A stretch of 64,000 nucleotides of DNA. Origin: Amycolatopsis eburnea (lineage in GTDB: Bacteria; Actinomycetota; Actinomycetes; Mycobacteriales; Pseudonocardiaceae). Position numbers and translations under genes: made by a program. Below the pieces are notes generated by a model. That model was given only the letters and a program-made list of their open reading frames with translations. It was not told the origin of the DNA and made no database searches. Every line of letters begins with the position of its first letter. Position 1 is the stretch's first letter. The DNA lies in the NCBI RefSeq assembly GCF_003937945.1, contig NZ_RSEC01000036.1, forward strand, positions 930,001 through 994,000, written 5' to 3'. This document shows positions 9,432-17,605 of this stretch, piece after piece.

Positions 9432-10379
9432 GTGCTGGCACGCAACGCGGAGTCGCTGTACTGGATCGGCCGGTACGTCGAACGCGCCGACGACACCTCC
9501 CGCATCCTCAACGTCTCGGTCCACCAGCTGCTGGAGGACGCGACCGTCGACCCGGACCACGCGAGCCGCCAGCTCCTGGCCGTCCTGGGCATCGACACCC
9601 CCGACGGCGAGGCGCTCGACGTCTGGAAGCTGACCGAGCTGGTGGCGTACGCGAAGGACAACCCCGCGTCGATCGTCGGCTCGATCAACTCGGCGCGGGA
9701 GAACACCCGCGGCGCACGCGAGGTCGTCTCGACCGAGCTGTGGGAATGCCTGAACGCGACGTGGAACGCGGTGCCGGACCGGCAGCGCTACGCGCGGCGC
9801 GCCGGGCCGCACGCGTTCCTGTCCTTCGTGGAGGAGCGCGCGGCGATGTTCGCCGGCCTCGCCGACTCGACGATGTCGCGCGACGACGGCTGGCTGTTCA
9901 TGGTGCTCGGCCGCTCGATCGAACGCGCCGACATGGTCGTGCGGCTGCTGCTGTCCCGGGTCGCGGACCGCGCGTCGTCGCCGGGCTGGATCACGGTGCT
10001 GCGTTCGGCCGGCGCGCAGGACACGTACCTGCGGACGTACCGGGGCGCGCTGGACGCCGGCCGCGTCGTGCAGTTCCTGTTGCGGGACACGCTGTTCCCG
10101 CGCTCGGTGTTCCACGCGCTGCGCCAGGCCGAGGACTGCCTCCAGCGGCTCGACCCGGGCGGCGGCTCGCGCAGCAACGAGAAGTCCGAGGCGCTGCGCC
10201 AGCTCGGCCGCGCACGCAGCGAGCTGGAGTTCCTCCGCCCGTCGGACCTGCTGACCGACCTGCCGCGGCGGCTCGGCTCGTTGCAGACGACGATCAGGGA
10301 GATCGGCGAAGCGGTGTCGTTGCAGTACTTCAGCACGTCGCCGTGGGTGGCGTGGAGCGGTGCGGAGGTTTCGCTGTGA
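9432..10379 (+). CDS. Alpha-E domain protein
   Basis: This is a 315-residue, mostly helical protein starting at GTG 9432, with GGAGG at 9421-9425. The N-terminal signature LARNAESLYWIGRYVERADDT and the internal GRSIERADMVVRLLL are diagnostic of the alpha-E family (formerly DUF403). Alpha-E proteins are the constant partner of permuted ATP-grasp enzymes and a transglutaminase; their biochemical role is unresolved but likely concerns peptide bond formation or modification. The stop overlaps the GTG of the transglutaminase by 4 bp, so the three genes form one operon. Confidence 0.9.
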   Translation: MLARNAESLYWIGRYVERADDTSRILNVSVHQLLEDATVDPDHASRQLLAVLGIDTPDGEALDVWKLTELVAYAKDNPASIVGSINSARENTRGAREVVSTELWECLNATWNAVPDRQRYARRAGPHAFLSFVEERAAMFAGLADSTMSRDDGWLFMVLGRSIERADMVVRLLLSRVADRASSPGWITVLRSAGAQDTYLRTYRGALDAGRVVQFLLRDTLFPRSVFHALRQAEDCLQRLDPGGGSRSNEKSEALRQLGRARSELEFLRPSDLLTDLPRRLGSLQTTIREIGEAVSLQYFSTSPWVAWSGAEVSL

Positions 10380-11218
10380 CGTGGCAGCTGCGCGTGGCGC
10401 ACCGGACCGGCTACCGGTACGCGACCCCGGCGACGCAGTCGTACAACGAGGCCCGGCTGACCCCGCGCTCGGACCGACGGCAGACGACGGTCGCGACGCG
10501 CATCGAGACCACGCCGGCGACGCGGGCGTACCGGTACACGGACTACTGGGGCACGGTCGTGACGTCGTTCGACCTCCACGCGCCGCACACCGAGTTCACG
10601 GTCCTCGCGACGTCGGTGGTCGAGACGGCGGACGAGGCCGAACCGATCCGGACGGCTTCCTGGAAGGACCTGCGGTCCGACACGGTCGTCGACCACCGCA
10701 CCGAGTACCTGACCCCGACCGACTACACCCCGCGTGACGTCTCGTTGGCACGCGAGGCTCGTTCCCTGCGGACGGGGCTGGACCCGGCGGACGCGGTGCT
10801 GGCGGTGTGCGAGTGGGTGAACAAGCAGCTCAAGTACCAACCGGGCACCACGGGCGTCCACTCGACGGCGACCGACGCGTGGCAGGCGCGCGAAGGCGTC
10901 TGCCAGGACTTCGCGCACGTGACGCTGGTGATGCTGCGGGCGATCGGCATCCCGGCCCGGTACGTGTCGGGCTACCTGCACACGAAACCGGACGCGAAGC
11001 TCGGCGAGGTGGTGGAAGGCGAGTCGCACGCGTGGGTCGACGTCTGGACCGGTGGCTGGTGGGCGTACGACCCGACGAACGCGATCCCGGTCGGGCCGCG
11101 GCACGTGTGGGTGGCGATGGGGCGGGACTACGCGGACGTGGCGCCGCTGAAGGGGATCTTCACCGGGGGCGGGCAGTCCACTTTGGACGTCTCGGTCCAC
11201 CTGACCCGGTTGGCCTAG
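10376..11218 (+). CDS. Transglutaminase-like cysteine peptidase
   Basis: This is a 280-residue protein starting at GTG 10376, which overlaps the previous stop. The N-terminal domain is the bacterial transglutaminase N-terminal beta region (RVAHRTGYRYATPATQSYNEA, split as two shorter motifs RVAHRTGYRY and SYNEARLTPR). The catalytic triad is visible as Cys176 (EGVCQDFAH), His218 (GESHAWVDVW) and Asp232 (AYDPTN). No signal peptide is seen. With the ATP-grasp and alpha-E proteins it probably makes or trims an amide-linked product. The convergent antitoxin gene ends only 3 bp beyond. Confidence 0.92.
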   Translation: MTWQLRVAHRTGYRYATPATQSYNEARLTPRSDRRQTTVATRIETTPATRAYRYTDYWGTVVTSFDLHAPHTEFTVLATSVVETADEAEPIRTASWKDLRSDTVVDHRTEYLTPTDYTPRDVSLAREARSLRTGLDPADAVLAVCEWVNKQLKYQPGTTGVHSTATDAWQAREGVCQDFAHVTLVMLRAIGIPARYVSGYLHTKPDAKLGEVVEGESHAWVDVWTGGWWAYDPTNAIPVGPRHVWVAMGRDYADVAPLKGIFTGGGQSTLDVSVHLTRLA

Positions 11219-11221
11219 GGT

Positions 11222-11548
11222 TCAGCTCGCGGTGCGCGCGTCGAGCAGGTTCTTCAGGTGGTCGATGGTGGCGCGGACGTCGTTCTCCCAGCGCTGCGCC
11301 TTTTCGTCGGCACCCCGCGCGGCGTCGAGCTGGGCGAGCACCCAGGTCCGGATCAAGGCCGTCGGCTGCACACCCCGCTCGGCGGCGAGGCCGCGCAACT
11401 CTTCGATCCGGTCGACCGGGATGCGAACGCTGTAGACCGCACTCGGCCCCTTCGACGGCTCGCGGTGCGGCACCCAGCCGACCTCGGCATCGGGATCGGC
11501 TTCGGCCGCCTCCGCGATCCGGTCGCTGGTCTCCCTGTCCGGCATCAT
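11222..11548 (-). CDS. Ribbon-helix-helix antitoxin (BrnA/CopG-like)
   Basis: This is a 108-residue protein; tandem ATGs occur at 11548 and 11545, and GGAGG at 11553-11557 fits the second better. The N-terminal 40 residues are acidic, and the centre holds a ribbon-helix-helix DNA-binding pattern (VYSVRIPVDRIEELRGLAAE, then PTALIRTWVLAQLD). The ATG overlaps the TGA of the upstream toxin-like gene. This gives the toxin-first order and translational coupling seen in BrnT/BrnA modules. It is expected to neutralise the toxin and repress the operon through the upstream palindrome. Confidence 0.75.
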   Translation of the reverse strand: MMPDRETSDRIAEAAEADPDAEVGWVPHREPSKGPSAVYSVRIPVDRIEELRGLAAERGVQPTALIRTWVLAQLDAARGADEKAQRWENDVRATIDHLKNLLDARTAS

Positions 11549-11814
11549 CACACCTCCCGTAGCCCTCGATACGCTTGTCGAACCCGCTTGTCCGCCGGCC
11601 AGGCCGTCGCGACGTGCCAAATTCCGTCCGGCGGATGCCGATCCGGCACGAGGACCACGACGAGCAACCGGCCCATCCCCGTGGAATACCCGACGACGCG
11701 AACAGCTTCTCCAGTCCGCGACGACGGATCCCGACCGATCAGCCTCCGCGGATCGAACACCTCCTCCAACGGCAGGCGCTCGATCGGTATCCCGTCGTAG
11801 ATTTCGCCTTCCAC
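11548..11814 (-). CDS. BrnT-like toxin
   Basis: This is an 88-residue basic protein. Residues 30-85 resemble the BrnT RNase fold: a strand pattern VRVVGYSTGMGRLLVVVLVP, then GIWHVATAWPADKRVRQAYR, which corresponds to the conserved 'RIISAR.A...ER..Y' end of BrnT. The canonical RIISAR is changed to WHVATA, so activity is uncertain. It is the first gene of a two-gene operon with the RHH protein, and a palindromic operator lies just upstream. Assignment rests on fold pattern and gene order. Confidence 0.6.
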   Translation of the reverse strand: MEGEIYDGIPIERLPLEEVFDPRRLIGRDPSSRTGEAVRVVGYSTGMGRLLVVVLVPDRHPPDGIWHVATAWPADKRVRQAYRGLREV

Positions 11815-11822
11815 TCAGCCAA

Positions 11823-11841
11823 CGTATTACAGCGTAATACG
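11823..11841. promoter_or_regulatory. Palindromic operator of the toxin-antitoxin pair
   Basis: CGTATTA and TAATACG form a perfect 7-bp inverted repeat around a 5-base spacer, 9 bases upstream of the toxin ATG. Its AT-rich half-sites contrast with the GC-rich surroundings and can serve as a -10 region (TATTAC/TAATAC). This is a typical place for autoregulation by an RHH antitoxin. Confidence 0.65.
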
Positions 11842-11882
11842 CTTACCCGATCGGGGCAACACCGTCGCTCCAACCGCACAGG

Positions 11883-12887
11883 TCAAAGCAGGAACGTCCC
11901 GCCCGCCGCTTCGGCCACCTCCGCGCCCAGCGCCGACGCCGGGGTGTGCGCGCCCGGCTTGCCCTCGCCGCGGGCCAGGCGGGCCGCCACCTCGGCCACC
12001 ACTGACGTCGTGAAGTCCATGGCCTCGCCCGCGCGGAGCCAGCCCTCGCGTGTCGTGCCGTCGGGCCAGGTGGCGACCGCGTGACCCCAGGTGTGCGGGC
12101 GCGGGCGGGGCGCGGGCTTCGTGCGGACCGCGGCGAGCCGCCGGACGGCGAAGCGGCGCACGGCCGGGATCGACACCAGGCGCGCGAGCAGCGGGAGCAG
12201 CGCCCGGACCACCGGGGCGGTCGGGGCGAGCCCGGAGTAGACCGTGACGTCCGGTGCGCCGCTCGCGCGCCGGGCGGCGATCAGCTCACCCGAGGGGATG
12301 CTCGCCACGGTCACCGTCTCGCCGTCGGGCAGGACGAGCGTGCGCGGGCTCGCGCCCCTGGCCGAGGCCGCGGTCAGGCCGTCGACGATGCTGGCGGCCA
12401 GCGCGATCCCGACGGTCCCGCCCTCGGACGCCACGGAGGCCAGCGCGTCGGCCCGCACGCGGCTCGGCGTGTCCCGCCCTTCGCACAGCTTCGCGACGAC
12501 GGCTTCCGTGGCCAGGACCCCGAACCCGGCGCCGGTCACGAACGTGCTCCCGCCGGCGAGCGCCTCTTCGTGCAGGTCCAGCAGCCGCGAGACGGCGGCC
12601 AGGTCCGCGGCCAGGTCGACGTAGTGCCCGCCCGGCAGGCACGCCCGCGCGATCGTCCCCGCCGTGGCGGCGTACTCGCCGATCGTGTTGACCACGACCG
12701 TCGGCCGCCGGCGCCGGATCTCGGCGGCGATGGCCTCGACGCCGTCCGCGACGACGTACTTCGCGCCGGTCGCCGCCAGGCGTTCGCGGTCGCGGCCGAC
12801 CAGCACGACCGGCAGGCCGCGGGCCGTCACCTCGGCGGTGATCCCGCGGCCGGTCCGGCCCAGTGCCCCGAGCACCCAGATCTCCAT
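11883..12887 (-). CDS. Saccharopine dehydrogenase-like NAD(P)-binding protein
   Basis: This is a 334-residue protein. The N-terminal Rossmann region is MEIWVLGALGRTGRGITAEV followed by VVLVGRDRERL, a variant of the GxxGxxG dinucleotide motif. The later segment GGHYVDLAADLAAVSRLLDLH and FVTGAGFGVLATEAVV match the saccharopine dehydrogenase-like / trans-acting enoyl reductase group. The substrate is not readable. It is divergent from a TetR gene, and a long perfect inverted repeat lies between them, so it is probably the TetR's direct target. Confidence 0.75.
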   Translation of the reverse strand: MEIWVLGALGRTGRGITAEVTARGLPVVLVGRDRERLAATGAKYVVADGVEAIAAEIRRRRPTVVVNTIGEYAATAGTIARACLPGGHYVDLAADLAAVSRLLDLHEEALAGGSTFVTGAGFGVLATEAVVAKLCEGRDTPSRVRADALASVASEGGTVGIALAASIVDGLTAASARGASPRTLVLPDGETVTVASIPSGELIAARRASGAPDVTVYSGLAPTAPVVRALLPLLARLVSIPAVRRFAVRRLAAVRTKPAPRPRPHTWGHAVATWPDGTTREGWLRAGEAMDFTTSVVAEVAARLARGEGKPGAHTPASALGAEVAEAAGGTFLL

Positions 12888-12900
12888 GACGTCCTCCAGT

Positions 12901-12954
12901 GATGTCTCAGTGTGTCATCACTGAGGCTAGCACGTGACGACACACTGAGACATC
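12901..12954. promoter_or_regulatory. Operator with 16-bp perfect inverted repeat
   Basis: GATGTCTCAGTGTGTC (12901-12916) recurs exactly inverted at 12939-12954, separated by 22 bases. A second dyad, CTCAGTG then CACTGAG (12906-12912 and 12919-12925), lies inside. The element fills the space between the reductase start (12887) and the TetR start (12973), so one repressor could shut both promoters. Confidence 0.8.
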
Positions 12955-12972
12955 GCCAGTTAGACTGCACCC

Positions 12973-13533
12973 GTGGCCAGATGGGATCCCGGAACCGCGG
13001 ACCGGCTGCGGAAAGCCGCGCTGGAGCTGTACGCCGAGCACGGGTACGACGCCGTGACCGTGACGCAGATCGCCGAGCGCGCGGGGATCACCCGCCGCTC
13101 GTACTTCCGCTACTTCCCCGACAAGCGCGAAGTCCTCTTCGCCGGTGCGGAGCAGCTTCCGCCCGCCATCGCCGAAGCCGTCCTGGCCGCCGAGGACGCC
13201 GGGTCGCCGCTGCGCACGGCTCTCGCGGCGCTCGCCGACGTCGGCACGCAGGTGACGCGGCTCATCGACCCCTCACCCGAGCGCCGGGCCGTCATCGCGG
13301 CCACCGCGGAGCTCCAGGAGCGCGAACGGACCAAGGCGGCCGCGGTCACCGCCGCGCTCCGCGACGCCCTCGAGCGCCGGGGCACCCCGCCGGACCAGGC
13401 GAAGGCGGCGGCGCAGGTCGCGGCGATCGTCTTCGGCGACGCGTTCGACCGGTGGATCGACGCCGGCGGCGCCGAGGACTTCCCGGCCTACCTCGACGCG
13501 GCCACCACGACCCTGCGCGACGCCTGCCGCTAG
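12973..13533 (+). CDS. TetR family regulator
   Basis: This is a 186-residue regulator starting at GTG 12973. The N-terminal helix-turn-helix reads ALELYAEHGYDAVTVTQIAE, RAGITRRSYFRYFPDKREVL, with the usual family spacing, and the ligand domain is helical and Ala-rich. It is divergent from the saccharopine dehydrogenase-like gene across the 16-bp inverted repeat, and probably represses both genes. It is followed by a palindrome and a strong hairpin. Confidence 0.92.
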   Translation: MARWDPGTADRLRKAALELYAEHGYDAVTVTQIAERAGITRRSYFRYFPDKREVLFAGAEQLPPAIAEAVLAAEDAGSPLRTALAALADVGTQVTRLIDPSPERRAVIAATAELQERERTKAAAVTAALRDALERRGTPPDQAKAAAQVAAIVFGDAFDRWIDAGGAEDFPAYLDAATTTLRDACR

Positions 13534-13538
13534 GGCGG

Positions 13539-13556
13539 CACTTTCACGTGAAAGTG
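13539..13556. repeat. TTTCACGTGAAA palindrome, copy 1
   Basis: CACTTTCACGTGAAAGTG is an 18-bp perfect palindrome 5 bases after the TetR stop. The same 14-bp core (CTTTCACGTGAAAG) occurs at 55.99, 56.98 and 57.01 kb. Here its right half overlaps the left arm of the following terminator hairpin, so the two structures exclude each other. Confidence 0.8.
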
Positions 13557-13584
13557 ACCCGGAGGGAGCCTCCGGGTCACTTTC
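13550..13584. terminator. Bidirectional hairpin between tetR and M20 peptidase
   Basis: A 16-bp perfect stem (13550-13565 with 13569-13584) has a GAG loop, an A-rich left edge and a T-rich right edge (GGGTCACTTTC). It sits between two convergent genes and can terminate both. Confidence 0.8.
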
Positions 13585-13601
13585 GTGGGGAAAGTTGCGT
13601 C

Positions 13602-15023
13602 TCAGCCGCGGGCGTGCGCGTCCAGGATGTGCGCGACGGCCTCGGTGACCTGCTGCGCGTAGTCCAGGTGCAGCCACTCGTCCGGGACGTGGATGTTCGA
13701 GTCCGACCCGCAGGCGCCGGTGACCAGGAACTGCGCGTCCGGGTACTTCCGCGAGAGCAGGCCCATGAACGGGATCGACCCGCCCATGCCGGTCGCGCGG
13801 TGCGGGCGGCCGAAGACCTCATCGCTGACCGTGCGCAGGGCCGCCGTCAGCCACGGCGCCTCGCTCGGGGCGTTCCAGCCGTCCTCGGACTGCGGGTTGT
13901 CGCCGAAGGTGACCTTCGCGCCGTACGGGACGTCGGTGGTCAGCGCCTTCTTCACGGCTTCAAGCGCCTTCGCGGCGTCGGCCGTCGGCGGCAGCCGGAA
14001 ACTCAGGGTGAGCGTGGTGCTCTCGCGCAGGACGTTCCCCGCGTCGGCCGGCTTCGGGAAGCCGTCGGCGCCGATCACCGACAGCGTCGGGCGCCACGCG
14101 TTGTTGAGCATCAGTTCCAACGCGTCTTCGGTGATCACGCGCCCGCCTTCGACCAGCGGGAACGCCTTCGCCAGCGCGTCGGGGAAGTCCTTCGAGACGG
14201 CTTCGAGCTCGGCCAGCCGGTCCGCCGGGACGTCGACCTTGAGCTCGTCGAGCAGCAGCTCGCCGGTCTCGCTGTCCTCGAGCCGCTCGATCAGGCGCCG
14301 CAGCACCCGGAACGAGCTGGCGACCACGCCCGACGCGACGCCGGAGTGCTGCGCCGAGGCCAGCAGCTGGACGGTGACGTCGAGGTGCAGCATTCCGCGC
14401 AGGCTCGTGACCAGCCACAACCGCTCGTAGTCGCTGCCGCCGGCGTCCAGGCAGACGACCAGCGAGACGTCGCCGATCCGGTCCGCCAGGTGCTCGACGT
14501 AGGCGGGCAGGTCCGGGCTGCCGGACTCCTCGCCGGTCTCCAGCAGCACGACCGTGCGGGCGTGCTCGCCGCCGGCCGCGTGCACGGCTTCGAGCGCCGT
14601 CGTCGCCGCGTAGCCGGAGTAGCCGTCGTCGACGGACCCGCGGCCGTACAGCCGCCCGTCGCGCAGCACCGGCGTCCACGGGCCGAGGCCCTCGGACCAG
14701 CCGCCGACCGGGGGCTGCTTGTCGAGGTGGCCGTACATCAGGACGGTGCCCTTGTCCGCCGCGCCCGGGGTCGCCGGGACGTCGACGAGCAGCAGGGGCG
14801 TGCGGTCTTCGAGCTGCACGACCTCGAGGGTGGCGCCGGGCAGGCCGCGCCCGGCGATCCACGCCCGGACGTGCTCGACGGCGGCGGCGAGGTGGCCGCT
14901 CTTCGCCCAGTCGGCGTCGAACGCCGGGGACAGCGCGGGGATCGCCACGAGCCCGGACAAGCTGGGCACGACTTCGCCGGTCCAAGCGGACACGACGGCT
15001 TCACGAACGGATTTCTGCTCCAC
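13602..15023 (-). CDS. M20/M25/M40 family dipeptidase
   Basis: This is a 473-residue metallopeptidase, with GTG 15023 chosen because homologues begin close to this point; a frame extends 14 codons further. Metal and catalytic motifs are LMYGHLDKQPP (His and Asp), GRGSVDDGYSG (bridging Asp) and LLETGEESGSPDL (general base Glu-Glu). A dimerisation domain occupies the middle, and GMGGSIPFMGLL followed by DSNIHVPDEWLHL carries the last metal ligand. The family hydrolyses dipeptides or related amides in the cytoplasm. The gene is monocistronic and ends at the shared terminator. Confidence 0.92.
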   Translation of the reverse strand: MEQKSVREAVVSAWTGEVVPSLSGLVAIPALSPAFDADWAKSGHLAAAVEHVRAWIAGRGLPGATLEVVQLEDRTPLLLVDVPATPGAADKGTVLMYGHLDKQPPVGGWSEGLGPWTPVLRDGRLYGRGSVDDGYSGYAATTALEAVHAAGGEHARTVVLLETGEESGSPDLPAYVEHLADRIGDVSLVVCLDAGGSDYERLWLVTSLRGMLHLDVTVQLLASAQHSGVASGVVASSFRVLRRLIERLEDSETGELLLDELKVDVPADRLAELEAVSKDFPDALAKAFPLVEGGRVITEDALELMLNNAWRPTLSVIGADGFPKPADAGNVLRESTTLTLSFRLPPTADAAKALEAVKKALTTDVPYGAKVTFGDNPQSEDGWNAPSEAPWLTAALRTVSDEVFGRPHRATGMGGSIPFMGLLSRKYPDAQFLVTGACGSDSNIHVPDEWLHLDYAQQVTEAVAHILDAHARG

Positions 15024-15391
15024 GCCGCCATCGTGCCACGGGGCTACCGGCGTGCGGCACATCACAAGGTCGCCACGGGCGGTGCGGGAGCGCTCACCCC
15101 CGGCGCGGTGATCACCCGGCCGTACCAGGTGAGCGCCCGGACCGACGCCCGACCCTCGCAGGTCCGATGCTCGGGCTTCCTAACGTTTGCCCTGTTCAGC
15201 GCCTATTTCTCAGCAACAAATAAGTATCCGTGACTCACCAAAGGGCGGACCATCGTGCCAGGATGTCCGCGTGAACCGTCAACGCCGACGGCGACCGAGC
15301 GCTTCGGACCCGATGCGCTGGTCCCCGCCGGTGCAGTCGCTGTGGTCGCCACAAGCGGCCGCCAGAGGCACCGACACGAGGAGTACTGCGC
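15024..15391. other. Intergenic region between M20 peptidase and E1alpha
   Basis: This 368-bp gap holds no convincing gene. It contains nested dyads: GCGCTCACC (15090-15098) pairs with GGTGAGCGC (15128-15136), and a palindrome GGTGATCACC sits between them at 15107-15116. A relatively AT-rich tract at 15181-15230 is the likely promoter zone of the dehydrogenase operon, though I cannot assign -35 and -10 boxes with confidence. Confidence 0.4.
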
Positions 15392-16597
15392 ATGCCGTCC
15401 GAACAGTGGACGCACCCGGAACCCGGGGACGGGCCCGCCGCCGTGGCGGCCCAGCCTTCCCCGGAGCAGGTGATCGCCGGATTGCGAGCAACCAGCGAAG
15501 GTGGCGCTGAGCTGACTCAGCTGCTCACCCCCGAAGGCGAACGGGTGCCCTCGCCCCAGTTCGACAAGTACGTCGACGACATCGACGCCGAAGCCCTGCG
15601 CGGCCTGTACCGCGACATGGTGCTGGTGCGGCGGGCCGACCGCGAGGCCAACGCCATGCAGCGCCAGGGCCAGCTCGGCATCTGGGTCCCGCTGCTCGGC
15701 CAGGAAGCCGCGCAGATCGGCTCCGGCCGCGCGCTGCGGGCGAACGACATGGCCTTCCCCAGCTACCGCGAGCACGGCGTCGCGTTCGCGCGCGGGGTCG
15801 ACATGAAGGACCTGCTCGGCATCTTCCGGTGCACCGACCACAGCGGCTGGGACTACCAGCGCCACGGCTTCCACCCGTACACCATCGTGATCGGCAACCA
15901 GGTGCTCAACGCCGCCGGGTACGCGATGGGCCAGAAGTTCGAGGGCAAGGTCGGCGACGACGACGGCGAAGCGACCATCGTCTACTTCGGAGACGGCGCG
16001 ACCTCGCAGGGCGACGTCCACGAAGGATTCGTCTGGGCCGCGGTCTACGACGCGCCGCTGGTGTTCTTCTGCCAGAACAACCAGTGGGCGATCTCCGAGC
16101 CGACCGAGCGCCAGTCGCGCCTGCCGCTGTACCAGCGCGCCCGCGGCTACGGCTTCCCCGGCATCCGCGTCGACGGCAACGACGTCCTGGCCTGCCTCGC
16201 GGTGTCGCGCTGGGCGCTCGACGAGTGCCGCCACGGCAACGGACCCGTCCTGATCGAGGCGTTCACCTACCGGATGGACGCGCACACGACGACCGACGAC
16301 CCCACCCGCTACCGGCTCTCCGACGAGCTGGAGGAGTGGAAGCTGAAGGACCCGATCGAGCGCGTCCGGGCGTTCCTCGCCCGCGGTGGCGGCGCCGACC
16401 AGGCGTTCTTCGACAGCGTCCAGGAAGAGGCCGACAAGTTCGCGGCCGACCTGCGCGAGTACACGTTCAACATGCCGGAACCGCCGCCGGACCGGATCTT
16501 CAGCAACGTCTACGCCGAGGGCAACCCGGTGCTGGAGGCGCAGCGCGAAGAGTTCCTGTCCTACCTCGACGGTTTCGCTTCGGCGGGTGAGCACTGA
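15392..16597 (+). CDS. pdhA: 2-oxoacid dehydrogenase E1 component, alpha subunit
   Basis: This is a 401-residue subunit starting at ATG 15392, with AGGAG at 15379-15383. The thiamine diphosphate motif is FGDGATSQGDVHEGF and ends in the NNQWAIS segment. The phosphorylation-loop-like sequence YRMDAHTTTDDPTRYR and the entry block LLGQEAAQIGSGRAL are typical of E1alpha. With E1beta it decarboxylates a 2-oxoacid and acylates the lipoyl group of E2. Actinobacterial members of this exact group act on pyruvate or branched-chain oxoacids; sequence alone does not decide. It overlaps E1beta by one base. Confidence 0.93.
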   Translation: MPSEQWTHPEPGDGPAAVAAQPSPEQVIAGLRATSEGGAELTQLLTPEGERVPSPQFDKYVDDIDAEALRGLYRDMVLVRRADREANAMQRQGQLGIWVPLLGQEAAQIGSGRALRANDMAFPSYREHGVAFARGVDMKDLLGIFRCTDHSGWDYQRHGFHPYTIVIGNQVLNAAGYAMGQKFEGKVGDDDGEATIVYFGDGATSQGDVHEGFVWAAVYDAPLVFFCQNNQWAISEPTERQSRLPLYQRARGYGFPGIRVDGNDVLACLAVSRWALDECRHGNGPVLIEAFTYRMDAHTTTDDPTRYRLSDELEEWKLKDPIERVRAFLARGGGADQAFFDSVQEEADKFAADLREYTFNMPEPPPDRIFSNVYAEGNPVLEAQREEFLSYLDGFASAGEH

Positions 16598-17589
16598 TGA
16601 CCGACCTCCAGAAACTCACCATCGGCAAGGCGCTCAACCTCGGCCTGCGCCGCGCGATGGAAGAAGACCCCAAGGTCCTGATCATGGGTGAGGACGTCGG
16701 CAAGCTCGGCGGCGTCTTCCGGATCACCGACGGCCTCCAGAAGGACTTCGGCGAGCAGCGCGTGCTGGACACGCCGCTCGCGGAGTCCGGCATCATCGGC
16801 ACCGCGGTCGGCCTGGCCGTGCGCGGGTTCCGGCCGGTGTGCGAGATCCAGTTCGAGGGCTTCATCTTCCCCGGCTTCGACCAGATCTCCTCGCAGCTGG
16901 CGAAGCTGCACTACCGGACGCAGGGCAAGGTCAAGATGCCCGTCGTGATCCGGGTGCCGTTCGGCGGCGGGATCGGCGCGGTCGAGCACCACTCGGAGTC
17001 GCCGGAGTCGCTGTTCGCGCACATCCCGGGCCTCAAGGTCGTGTCCATTTCGAACGCCGTCGACGCCTACTGGGGCATCCAGCAGGCGATCAAGTCGGAC
17101 GACCCGATCCTGTTCTTCGAGCCCAAGCGGCTCTACCACTCGGGCGCGCTGCGCGCGGAGATCGACACCGACGGCACCGCGCCGCAGGTGTTCTCCTCGC
17201 AGGTGGTGCGCGAGGGCACGACCGCGACGGTCGTCGCGTACGGCCCTTCGGTGAAGGTCGCCCTCGACGCGGCCGCCGCGGCCGAGGACGAAGGCCACTC
17301 GCTCGAGGTCGTCGACCTGCGCACGCTCTCGCCGCTGGACCTCGGCCCGGTGTTCGAGTCGGTCCGCAAGACCGGACGGCTGATCGCGCTGTCGGAAGCG
17401 CCGTCCGAGTCGTCGCTGACCTCGGAGATCGCCGCGCGTGTCCAGCAGGAGTGCTTCTACTCGCTGGAAGCGCCGGTCCTCCGGGTGACCGGGTTCGACA
17501 CGCCGTACCCGCCGGCCAAGCTCGAGGAGCACTACCTCCCCGACCTGGACCGGGTGCTGCACGCCGTCGACCGCTCGCTCGCCTGGTAA
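16597..17589 (+). CDS. 2-oxoacid dehydrogenase E1 component, beta subunit
   Basis: This is a 330-residue transketolase-like subunit. Diagnostic motifs are MGEDVGKLGGVFRIT, DTPLAESGIIGTAVGLA, FEGFIFPGFDQISSQ and PFGGGIGAVEHHSESPE. The C-terminal transketolase domain ends with VTGFDTPYPPAKLEEHYLPD. It forms an alpha2beta2 tetramer with the preceding subunit. Its ATG overlaps the E1alpha stop (TGATG), and the E2 gene follows after 16 bp, so the three genes are co-transcribed. Confidence 0.95.
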   Translation: MTDLQKLTIGKALNLGLRRAMEEDPKVLIMGEDVGKLGGVFRITDGLQKDFGEQRVLDTPLAESGIIGTAVGLAVRGFRPVCEIQFEGFIFPGFDQISSQLAKLHYRTQGKVKMPVVIRVPFGGGIGAVEHHSESPESLFAHIPGLKVVSISNAVDAYWGIQQAIKSDDPILFFEPKRLYHSGALRAEIDTDGTAPQVFSSQVVREGTTATVVAYGPSVKVALDAAAAAEDEGHSLEVVDLRTLSPLDLGPVFESVRKTGRLIALSEAPSESSLTSEIAARVQQECFYSLEAPVLRVTGFDTPYPPAKLEEHYLPDLDRVLHAVDRSLAW

Positions 17590-17605
17590 GGGGGACTTCC
17601 GCGCA

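Noticed and set aside
6603..10379. Very long plus-strand open frame of about 1258 codons
   Set aside because: It is Arg/Ala/Gly-rich shadow sequence antisense to the SBP gene and then out of frame over the ATP-grasp gene; only its end, from 9432, is a real protein.
12912..15233. 773-codon plus-strand frame over the TetR and peptidase genes
   Set aside because: Out-of-frame and antisense shadow; the TetR and M20 peptidase frames explain the region.
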